This document shows, piece after piece, positions 21,571 through 27,446 of a DNA stretch of 27,446 nucleotides. A program made the position numbers and the translations under genes. Position 1 is the first letter of the stretch. Every line of letters begins with the position of its first letter. The notes under the pieces are model-generated. The model did no database searches, was not told the DNA's origin, and saw only the letters and a program-made list of their open reading frames with translations. This DNA comes from JBMYQA01 sp049600855. Lineage in GTDB: Bacteria > Bacteroidota > Bacteroidia > Cytophagales > Flammeovirgaceae. The stretch lies in contig JBMYQA010000051.1 of the NCBI GenBank assembly GCA_049600855.1, forward strand, positions 1-27,446, read 5' to 3'.

Positions 21571-22815
21571 TTAACGCTTACTAAGCTTTCCATTATGCCA
21601 TGTTCCTCGAATTACCTTCCCTCCTTTTTGGTATAAGGTTCCATATCCTTCACGCATATCGTTTCGCCATGTTCCTACATATTTACTTCCATTTGGAAAG
21701 TAGTATGTTCCCTGACCATTCCGTTTGCCATCTTTAAATTCTCCAGCATATTTCCCCCCTTTTCCATAATAATATACTCCTAATCCATTTCGCTGACCAT
21801 TTACATATTTCCCAACAAATCGACTGCCATCATCTGACCAAACATATTCACTTTGCTGATTTTTACAATCGCCTGAAACACATCCTTTCTGCTCAATTTT
21901 TGTAAATACTCCCTCCTTCCACATGCCAATCCGTTGGGTTCCATTTTTATAGATCATTAATCCAAACCCAGCACGTTTCCCATTTTTCCATTCACCAGAA
22001 TACAACTTGTAGCTTCCCTTCGTAGAATAGGCATATACCCCATTTCCTTCCTGTTTATTCGTTACCCACTCTCCAATAAACACATCTCCATTATCGTAAT
22101 AGAGTGTTCCAAAACCATTACGCTGACCATTTTTATACTCTCCTACATATTTACTGCCTGAATTCCATAAAAATGTACCGATGCCATTGGCACAATCCCC
22201 TTTGACACATCCCGTTTTCTTAGCATCCTCTTCACCTGCTGTAATGCTTAAATCCCCCCCTTCTGACGTGTTTAAAATCGTTTTCCCTACTTTTCCAAAG
22301 TTTTCTGAACGAATGGTGGGTTGATGATCAGCTACATCTTTTTTAATGAAGATGTATTTAATGGACTGTTTATCCGCATTCATCTCAAAGCTCGTATAAT
22401 AGCGATGATCATGATGTTTTACATAGTATAAAAGAGCTCCCCAACTTTTACGTTCTGCGGGTTCTCCCAATTTACGGATGATTTGGTCGGTGCTGTTTGT
22501 GAAGTCTATTTCTAAAGGAACCTTCCCAACAAAAGGTTGCGTTCCATAATTGTAGGGACTTTTGCCATGGATAAATATTCGCGTTACTTTACCCTGTTTT
22601 AGTCCAACTTCTAACCCTTTTTTTCTTGAAAACCAAACGGTTTCTGAAAACTTGGTACTTGGGTCTTCTTCCAAAAACTGTTTTAATTGTTGCATTGCCT
22701 CACCACCTGTTTGTTGACCGATTAGTTCAAAAATGTGATTTCCTTCAAAAGGAATGGTAGCATGTGTTGTGGAAACAAACAACAATAGACTGCTTAGTAC
22801 TATAAGTATTCTCAT
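21571..22815 (-). CDS. Secreted MORN-repeat protein
   Basis: 414 aa from the ATG at 22815; a TTG five codons upstream is less likely because the signal peptide begins MRILIVLSSLLLFVSTTHA. The mature N-terminal half (about 25-195) is a domain I do not recognise (it contains LGEPAERKSWGALLYYV). The C-terminal half carries about eight MORN repeats such as YVGEYKNGQRNGFGTLYYDNG, in two blocks. Each block opens with a paired-Cys word, GCVKGDCANG and GCVSGDCKN, with the cysteines five apart. MORN repeats bind membranes or proteins; no enzyme motif was seen. Predicted to lie in the periplasm or outer membrane. It is divergent from porX. Confidence 0.85.
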   Translation of the reverse strand: MRILIVLSSLLLFVSTTHATIPFEGNHIFELIGQQTGGEAMQQLKQFLEEDPSTKFSETVWFSRKKGLEVGLKQGKVTRIFIHGKSPYNYGTQPFVGKVPLEIDFTNSTDQIIRKLGEPAERKSWGALLYYVKHHDHRYYTSFEMNADKQSIKYIFIKKDVADHQPTIRSENFGKVGKTILNTSEGGDLSITAGEEDAKKTGCVKGDCANGIGTFLWNSGSKYVGEYKNGQRNGFGTLYYDNGDVFIGEWVTNKQEGNGVYAYSTKGSYKLYSGEWKNGKRAGFGLMIYKNGTQRIGMWKEGVFTKIEQKGCVSGDCKNQQSEYVWSDDGSRFVGKYVNGQRNGLGVYYYGKGGKYAGEFKDGKRNGQGTYYFPNGSKYVGTWRNDMREGYGTLYQKGGKVIRGTWHNGKLSKR

Positions 22816-22930
22816 CCTAATTACATCCAAAGTTTGTTAGCTTGCCTAAAATAAGGCTTTTCGATTGAAAAGTTCAAAAACTGCTTCAACAGCACAGCAT
22901 CATTCATTTGAAACAAAAACCTGTGCTCAC

Positions 22931-22946
22931 TTCATGTACACATGAA
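22931..22946. promoter_or_regulatory. 16-bp dyad, possible operator
   Basis: TTCATGTACACATGAA consists of two 7-nt arms, TTCATGT and ACATGAA, with a 2-nt centre. It sits 116 nt before the MORN start and 247 nt before porX. It is the size of a dimeric repressor or activator site, but the binder is unknown. Confidence 0.35.
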
Positions 22947-23006
22947 AAGACAAGCATTCTTCTTCCCAAACAAATACAGAAATGTGATTTTCTATTGCAT
23001 GATTTT

Positions 23007-23037
23007 CCCTATAACAAACCATTCGTGATAAACACTA
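23007..23037. repeat. 31-bp intergenic repeat, copy 2
   Basis: Identical to 19409-19439. It ends 43 nt upstream of the -33 box of the porX promoter, a position suitable for an activator. It lies between porX and the divergent MORN gene. Confidence 0.8.
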
Positions 23038-23080
23038 ATATGTTAAGTAATAAAAAATGATTTCCTGTATGGATGCAAGA

Positions 23081-23111
23081 TTTGGTCAAGGGTTGAAATA
23101 TGTTAACTTTA
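23081..23111 (+). promoter_or_regulatory. Probable promoter of porX
   Basis: TTTG (23081-23084), a 19-nt spacer and TAACTTTA (23104-23111) match the Bacteroidota consensus except the last -7 base. It predicts a leader of about 75 nt before the ATG at 23193. Confidence 0.5.
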
Positions 23112-23192
23112 TGGGTTACTTTACGTTTCTGTTGGGATGTAAAGTGTGTTGATTAAAATTCCCATTTTCACTAAAAAACGTTTTTCAACGAG

Positions 23193-24752
23193 ATGATGCA
23201 ACAGCGATATTCTATACTATGGGCCGATGATGAAATCGAACTTCTAAAACCTCATATTCTTTTCCTAAAAAATAAAGGGTATGACATTACTCCTGTAAAC
23301 AGTGGCGCTGATGCGCTTGATCAATGCAAGGAAGTTAATTTCGATGTGATCTTTCTCGATGAAAATATGCCAGGCATGACTGGGCTTGAGACCTTATCTC
23401 AAATTAAAACAATGAAACCGAATGTTCCTGTAGTCATGATTACCAAAAGTGAAGAGGAACACATTATGGAAGAAGCCATTGGGCAAAAAATCGCTGATTA
23501 CCTCATTAAACCGATTAATCCAAGTCAAATTTTACTTTCTGTAAAAAAGATACTTGATCAAAAGCGCATTGTCACTGAAAAAACCAATCATAGTTACCAA
23601 CAGGACTTCCGTAACATCAGTATGGCTTTTTCCGATGACCTCGATTTTAAAGATTGGATTGATATCTATCAGAAATTAGTGTATTGGGATTTAGAAATCA
23701 ACCAAACTGAAAATAAGAGTATGGCTGATGTGTTGGAAATGCAACAAACAGAAGCCAACGTCAATTTTGCCAAGTTCATTAAAGATCATTATGCCGATTG
23801 GTTGAATGATCCTGACACGGATCGGCCAGTGCTTTCGCATGAGCTGATGCGCAAAAAGGTATTTCCTGAATTGGAACAAGAAGGACCTCTATTTTTTATT
23901 CTAATTGATAACCTGAGGCTCGATCAATGGGAAATTTTAGAACCAACCATCGCTGAGTATTTTACGGTTGAAAAGGACTTTCCTTATTATTCCATTTTAC
24001 CAACGACCACTGCTTATTCACGAAACGCCATATTTAGCGGGTTAATGCCCTCAGAAATTCAAAGGCGGCACCCACAACTTTGGGTAGGAGATGATGAGGA
24101 AGGCGGTAAAAATAATTTTGAGGCAGAACTCCTCCAAAAACAACTCGAACGGCATCGGTTAGATGTAAAGATGAGTTATCATAAGGTCATTCATGCAAAT
24201 CAGGGCAGAGATGTGTTGGATAATATCAACAATTTATTCCAGAATAAATTCAATACCATTGTTTATAATTTTGTGGATATGCTATCTCATGCGCGTACAG
24301 ATACTCAAATGATTCGGGAATTGGCTCATGATGAAGCAGCATATCGTTCATTAACGAAATCGTGGTTCTTACATTCGCCTTTATTGGATACTTTGAAAGT
24401 GCTATCGGAGAAAAAAGCCAATGTGATTCTGACCACTGATCATGGTACCATTCGAACAAAACGCCCCTATAAAATTGTAGGAGATCGAAATACGAACACA
24501 AACTTGCGTTACAAACAAGGCAGAAAATTGAGTTATGACAAAAAATATGTTTATGAGGTAAGCAAGCCTGAGGAATTATTTTTACCAAGGCCCAATATTT
24601 CTACCTCATATGTTTTTGCTACAGAAGATTATTTCTTTGCTTATCCGAATAACTACAACCATTATGTAAAGTATTATAAAGATACCTTTCAGCATGGAGG
24701 TGTTTCATTGGAAGAAGTGATTATTCCATTCATAAAATTAAAAGCAAAATAA
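23193..24752 (+). CDS. porX: PorX: response regulator with PglZ/alkaline-phosphatase-fold domain
   Basis: 519 aa. Residues 1-125 form a receiver domain: acidic pocket Asp12/Asp13, phosphoacceptor Asp56 (FLDENMPG), Thr84 and Lys106. A helical linker (about 130-225) follows. Residues 230-519 form the PglZ domain of the alkaline phosphatase superfamily, with likely zinc ligands and nucleophile visible: Asp239 (LIDNLR), Thr272 (LPTTTAYSRN), Asp362 and His366 (NFVDMLSHAR), Asp416 and His417 (TTDHGT), and His501 (QHGG). PorX with the kinase PorY controls type IX secretion genes in Porphyromonas, and its enzyme domain has been shown to cleave cyclic or oligonucleotides. There is no DNA-binding domain. 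All key residues are intact. No porY is adjacent, as is usual. Confidence 0.94.
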   Translation: MMQQRYSILWADDEIELLKPHILFLKNKGYDITPVNSGADALDQCKEVNFDVIFLDENMPGMTGLETLSQIKTMKPNVPVVMITKSEEEHIMEEAIGQKIADYLIKPINPSQILLSVKKILDQKRIVTEKTNHSYQQDFRNISMAFSDDLDFKDWIDIYQKLVYWDLEINQTENKSMADVLEMQQTEANVNFAKFIKDHYADWLNDPDTDRPVLSHELMRKKVFPELEQEGPLFFILIDNLRLDQWEILEPTIAEYFTVEKDFPYYSILPTTTAYSRNAIFSGLMPSEIQRRHPQLWVGDDEEGGKNNFEAELLQKQLERHRLDVKMSYHKVIHANQGRDVLDNINNLFQNKFNTIVYNFVDMLSHARTDTQMIRELAHDEAAYRSLTKSWFLHSPLLDTLKVLSEKKANVILTTDHGTIRTKRPYKIVGDRNTNTNLRYKQGRKLSYDKKYVYEVSKPEELFLPRPNISTSYVFATEDYFFAYPNNYNHYVKYYKDTFQHGGVSLEEVIIPFIKLKAK

Positions 24753-25024
24753 GCTTGCCCTGATTTAAGAAGTCCCAAGTTATATTGCTGATTTTATCAG
24801 ATTTATTTCGAAAGTGTTTATATTGAATTGGCATAAATTTCGTTACATGAATACTGAATTGCAGTTGCTTCGCTTTAAATTCGCAGTTAATTCATATTTG
24901 TTTAGTTAATGCAACGTTAAACTCAAAAGCTTGAGTTAAAAATGCATGATTTTGGGATAACATTACTTGGAGGCACTCGTTTAGGAATTTAGAAAGTTTG
25001 TATTAAAATTTGACAGTTAATATC

Positions 25025-25900
25025 ATGAAAAAATTATATCTGGGGATTTTCGCGATAGCTTGCCTGATGCTTTTCAACACCACTAATGTGACAGCTAACT
25101 CCAAAAAAGCTTGGATGGAGGACGATTTAATTGCACAAATTATTAAATCTATTCCAAGCCCAATTGAGATTACGGTGCTCATGAAGGAGTCGGGTGTATT
25201 ATACAATAAGGAACTATTGAACGACCACAGTAAATCAGGAAAGTACGCTACTAATTTTGATAAAGCTTTAAATTTAGGAATTTACAGTACTGATTTAGGC
25301 TTTTCTAATATTTATGGGAAAACCCAAGATGCCATCCATTATTTAGATGCTGTTCAGGATTTAGCAGAAGGCTTATCTATTGAGGAGTTTTTCGAATATA
25401 GAGCCTTAAAGGATATGGCAAGCTCTGACAACTTAGATGAACTTATTCAAACTACCACTCGTAACTTTGAGAAAATCAACGATCATTTGCATGAACAAAA
25501 GCGAGATGTTATCAGTGCTTTAATGCTTAGTGGAGGATGGGTTGAGTCTACTTATTTAACTACACTTGTTTACAAGAGGGCTAATAATACTAAAGTTAGA
25601 AAAGCTTTGGCTGAAAAAATTGGAGAGCAAAAGTTAGTACTTGAGCGTTTAATGTTATTGCTTGATATTTACAGTAGCAAGCCTAGAGTGCCTGAGTTGG
25701 CAGCATCAATGCAAGAGTTACAAGATGTATACGATGAAATTGAAATTGTATCAGGACAAGGAGGAGTTGAGATTGTTGAACATCCTGATGGAAGAGTGGA
25801 GTTTATAGACAAGGGGGAAGGACATGTTGAAATTTCAGAAGAACAAATTGGGGAAATCACGAAGATCATTGATAAAATTCGTTCAAATATAATTCAGTAA
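25025..25900 (+). CDS. Secreted protein of a Bacteroidota conserved family, unknown function
   Basis: 291 aa from the ATG at 25025; a TTG five codons upstream is less likely. A signal peptide at 1-25 (MKKLYLGIFAIACLMLFNTTNVTA) is followed by a mostly helical protein. The central part, IPSPIEITVLMKESGVLYNKELLNDHSKSGKYATNFDKALNLGIYSTDLGFSNIYG and later NFEKINDHLHEQKRDVISALMLSGGWVESTYL, matches a family I remember as widely conserved but uncharacterised in Bacteroidota. The C-terminus is acidic with a beta-like PDGRVEFIDKGEGHVEIS. No catalytic motif was recognised. It is followed by the small secreted gene at 26041, an adjacency I also recall elsewhere. Confidence 0.82.
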   Translation: MKKLYLGIFAIACLMLFNTTNVTANSKKAWMEDDLIAQIIKSIPSPIEITVLMKESGVLYNKELLNDHSKSGKYATNFDKALNLGIYSTDLGFSNIYGKTQDAIHYLDAVQDLAEGLSIEEFFEYRALKDMASSDNLDELIQTTTRNFEKINDHLHEQKRDVISALMLSGGWVESTYLTTLVYKRANNTKVRKALAEKIGEQKLVLERLMLLLDIYSSKPRVPELAASMQELQDVYDEIEIVSGQGGVEIVEHPDGRVEFIDKGEGHVEISEEQIGEITKIIDKIRSNIIQ

Positions 25901-25980
25901 TCAAGAGCTTAAGCGCTTACGTTCGACCTTGAAAAACCTGTTAATATTAGGAAATTTCGTTCGAAAATAATAGTTTGCGC

Positions 25981-26010
25981 TTGTGCTTCGACATAATTAG
26001 AGTACCTTTA
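25981..26010 (+). promoter_or_regulatory. Probable promoter of the small secreted protein gene
   Basis: TTG (25981-25983), a 19-nt spacer and TACCTTTA (26003-26010) match the consensus apart from the last base. The start codon is 31 nt after the -7 box. It suggests this gene is transcribed on its own as well as with the gene before it. Confidence 0.45.
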
Positions 26011-26040
26011 ATCGGATAGTAAGACTTACACCAAAAGCTT

Positions 26041-26472
26041 ATGAAAAAATTATTTATCATCGGATGTTTGATGGCCATCTTTGCCTTCACATCAGAAACT
26101 ACGTACGCCCAGTGTAATGCCGAGCTTTACAATAACAAATGTTTGAAAAAGTTGGAGAGTGGGTTTACTTTTGTAAAGAGTTACCGTATTGACGGCAAAG
26201 GAGGAGCACGTAAAAAAATTGAATATACTTGTGTATTGAGTAAAGACACAAATTATCAATTACAAGTACAAGGTAAAGATGGAGCTGCTCAAGGAGTCAT
26301 CGGCACCTTATATGACTCAAAGAGAAATAGGAAAGCAACAACTTACTACAATAACAAATTCTTTGAAAGTGTGACTTACAAATGTCGCGCAACAGGTATT
26401 TACTACCTCACCTTCACTTTCAAAGACTCTAAAAGCTATTGTGGTGCTGCTGTTTTAGGTTTCCGAAGATAA
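26041..26472 (+). CDS. Small secreted conserved protein, unknown function
   Basis: 143 aa. Signal peptide at 1-23 (MKKLFIIGCLMAIFAFTSETTYA-Q). The mature protein has five cysteines (CNAELYNNKC, CVLS, YKCRA and SYCGAAVLGF), which could form two disulfides. Predicted beta-rich: FTFVKSYRIDGKGGARKKIEYTCVLSKDTNYQLQV is the most conserved-looking stretch and is familiar from other Bacteroidota secreted proteins that follow the family at 25025. It has no sorting domain or lipobox. Likely periplasmic; function unknown. A strong terminator follows. Confidence 0.82.
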   Translation: MKKLFIIGCLMAIFAFTSETTYAQCNAELYNNKCLKKLESGFTFVKSYRIDGKGGARKKIEYTCVLSKDTNYQLQVQGKDGAAQGVIGTLYDSKRNRKATTYYNNKFFESVTYKCRATGIYYLTFTFKDSKSYCGAAVLGFRR

Positions 26473-26490
26473 CTCTAATACATTTAAGTC

Positions 26491-26526
26491 AATGGGAAAG
26501 TCAGTTACTGGCTTTCCCATTTTTGT
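26491..26526 (+). terminator. Terminator of the secreted protein gene, within the CHAD gene end
   Basis: AATGGGAAAG (26491-26500) pairs with CTTTCCCATT (26513-26522), with further inner pairing (CAGT / ACTG), then a T run. The hairpin also spells the last codons of the convergent CHAD gene (stop 26501-26503). Confidence 0.85.
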
Positions 26527-27388
26527 TTTTATGACGTTTCATTTCTTTATTCAAGCCATCAAAAGCCTTACTCAATTTCTTTTCAATGTTAGTCTCTACT
26601 CGTTTAGTACTGGTGCATTTTAAGTAAGGGAATTTCTTTTGCAGGCTTTTTAACCGTTCTAGGTAATTTGAATAATCGTTGACATTTCCTAAATACTCTT
26701 GCGTTTTCTTATACCCTTTCACATCCCTATTCGTAGCTTCGTGCAACGCAAAGTCCAAATACTTGCCTGTATAGCGTAGCTTTTTGGAAGTTAGCCGCAC
26801 TTCATGTAACGCCTCAATCGACTCTGGTTGATCAATCCCTTTTTTCAAGGCAGTTTTCTTAAATGTATCGTATTGCGTCAAAAAGTCATCCACTAATGCA
26901 GTATAGCTATTATTAATATTCACATCGGCAAGTTTTGTACTTAGAAACTTCATGGTAATCGCTTGTCGCCATACCCGGTTAAACTCCTGATTATGTAGGT
27001 TGGGCATTTTCATCAACAAATCTACTCTGATCATTTGCCGATGGTAATCAATTACGGTAAGTAGACCTCTTTTTAATTCCTGTTTATTTTTTCCTTTCCA
27101 CTTTTCTCCTATGGCAGACACTTCCAAATGAAAAACGTCCCAATCCCTTAACTTACCCAATTGCTTGAGCAACTTTTTTAATGCCCGATAACATTGCTTT
27201 ATCGGGTCTTGCTCTGCGGTATCTTCCAAAATTAAGACCTCTAGCATCGTAACTAACTTTCTTAAATCAACTCTAGCCTGATGTAAGTCTTCTTCATCTT
27301 GAAATTGCATAGTAGCCTCTAAATTAGTTTCGAAGCTTTGATAGATATCTAGAAATAGTTGTTTCCATTGACGAGAATCTTCATACAT
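26501..27388 (-). CDS. CHAD domain protein
   Basis: 295 aa. An all-helical CHAD domain over most of the length, with the two conserved His-containing helices LHQARVDLRKLVTMLEVL (about 35-52) and LHEVRLTSKKLRYTGKYL (about 205-222), rich in basic residues along one face. CHAD domains bind polyphosphate and are found near or fused to polyphosphate or triphosphate enzymes; none is visible here. There is no signal peptide, so it is probably cytoplasmic or granule-associated. The basic C-terminus (KEMKRHKNKNGKASN) ends in codons that belong to the terminator of the convergent gene. The start at 27388 is followed upstream by a dyad. Confidence 0.9.
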   Translation of the reverse strand: MYEDSRQWKQLFLDIYQSFETNLEATMQFQDEEDLHQARVDLRKLVTMLEVLILEDTAEQDPIKQCYRALKKLLKQLGKLRDWDVFHLEVSAIGEKWKGKNKQELKRGLLTVIDYHRQMIRVDLLMKMPNLHNQEFNRVWRQAITMKFLSTKLADVNINNSYTALVDDFLTQYDTFKKTALKKGIDQPESIEALHEVRLTSKKLRYTGKYLDFALHEATNRDVKGYKKTQEYLGNVNDYSNYLERLKSLQKKFPYLKCTSTKRVETNIEKKLSKAFDGLNKEMKRHKNKNGKASN

Positions 27389-27394
27389 AATTTA

Positions 27395-27426
27395 TTCATA
27401 TTAAATTTTTATAAAATTAATATGAA
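27395..27426. promoter_or_regulatory. Dyad directly upstream of the CHAD gene
   Basis: TTCATATTAA (27395-27404) and TTAATATGAA (27417-27426) are perfectly complementary with a 12-nt AT spacer. It begins 7 nt before the start codon and may be an operator or leader hairpin. AT-only sequence makes chance dyads commoner. Confidence 0.35.
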
Positions 27427-27446
27427 AAATAAAAAAATAGGCAAGA

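Larger units (their letters stand above)
22816..23192. other. 377-nt divergent intergenic region upstream of porX
   Basis: It holds the 16-nt dyad at 22931-22946, the second 31-bp repeat copy (23007-23037) and the porX promoter (23081-23111), all entered separately. No other gene was seen. Confidence 0.5.

Noticed and set aside
24250..24588. 112-codon minus-strand frame inside porX
   Set aside because: It is antisense to the conserved PglZ domain and has no recognisable features.
24847..24895. Weak dyad after porX (ATGAAT / ATTCAT with inner GAATT / AATTC)
   Set aside because: The arms are interrupted and there is no T run, so it is not called a terminator.

Overview
The window looks like chromosomal DNA of a Bacteroidota bacterium, most plausibly an AT-rich member of the Cytophagales or a neighbouring order. 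The evidence is PorX (the response regulator/PglZ protein of the type IX secretion pathway), a bactofilin-AtpZ-M23 peptidase string, a mutY-ssb pair, panC-panD followed by an LPG-synthase-like membrane protein, bS16 with a long acidic tail, an MCE/MlaD protein with a GTG start, several secreted families I know only from Bacteroidota, and promoters of the TTTG / TAnnTTTG type used by the Bacteroidota primary sigma factor. Shine-Dalgarno sequences are mostly weak. No tRNA, rRNA, CRISPR array, transposase, integrase or prophage gene was seen.

Layout. 1-291: 5' part of a secreted DUF3857-type protein, cut by the window edge. 478-3756: a PLP-dependent Cys/Met-metabolism enzyme divergent from an Lrp/AsnC regulator and a Spinster-like MFS transporter, probably an amino-acid-responsive module. 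3938-5383: a membrane-anchored HtrA/DegP protease. 5429-8331 (minus): rfaE2, an LPG-synthase-TM protein, panD and panC. 8332-8995: no gene, but two adjoining long imperfect palindromes. 8996-11903: a small unknown, a DCC oxidoreductase, a divergent NAD-kinase-like protein and a membrane-tethered SRPBCC protein. 11987-14500: ssb, mutY and divergent aroE. 14622-16297: tandem CDGSH protein convergent with a cytochrome P450. 16491-19077 (minus): rpsP, atpZ, bactofilin, M23 peptidase. 19669-20405: a small secreted unknown and a Rof (Rho-binding antiterminator)-like protein. 20475-22815 (minus): an MCE/MlaD protein and a MORN-repeat protein. 23193-24752: porX. 25025-26472: two secreted conserved unknowns. 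26501-27388 (minus): CHAD protein.

How the parts relate. Envelope functions dominate: heptose activation, MCE lipid transport, M23/bactofilin cell-wall shape control, HtrA quality control and the T9SS regulator PorX. Housekeeping genes occur as fragments of strings usually longer in Bacteroidota: atpZ lacks the atp genes, rpsP lacks rimM, and ssb-mutY lacks gldE. Three genes (atpZ, M23 peptidase, mlaD) appear to use TTG or GTG starts.

The signals least explained by the genes are the palindromic element at 8619-8943, an exact 31-bp repeat shared by the intergenic regions before the secreted protein at 19669 and porX, the cluster of dyads between panD and the membrane-protein gene, and the Rof-like gene. 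I see no complete new multi-gene system. These are leads, and some may be ordinary for this lineage.
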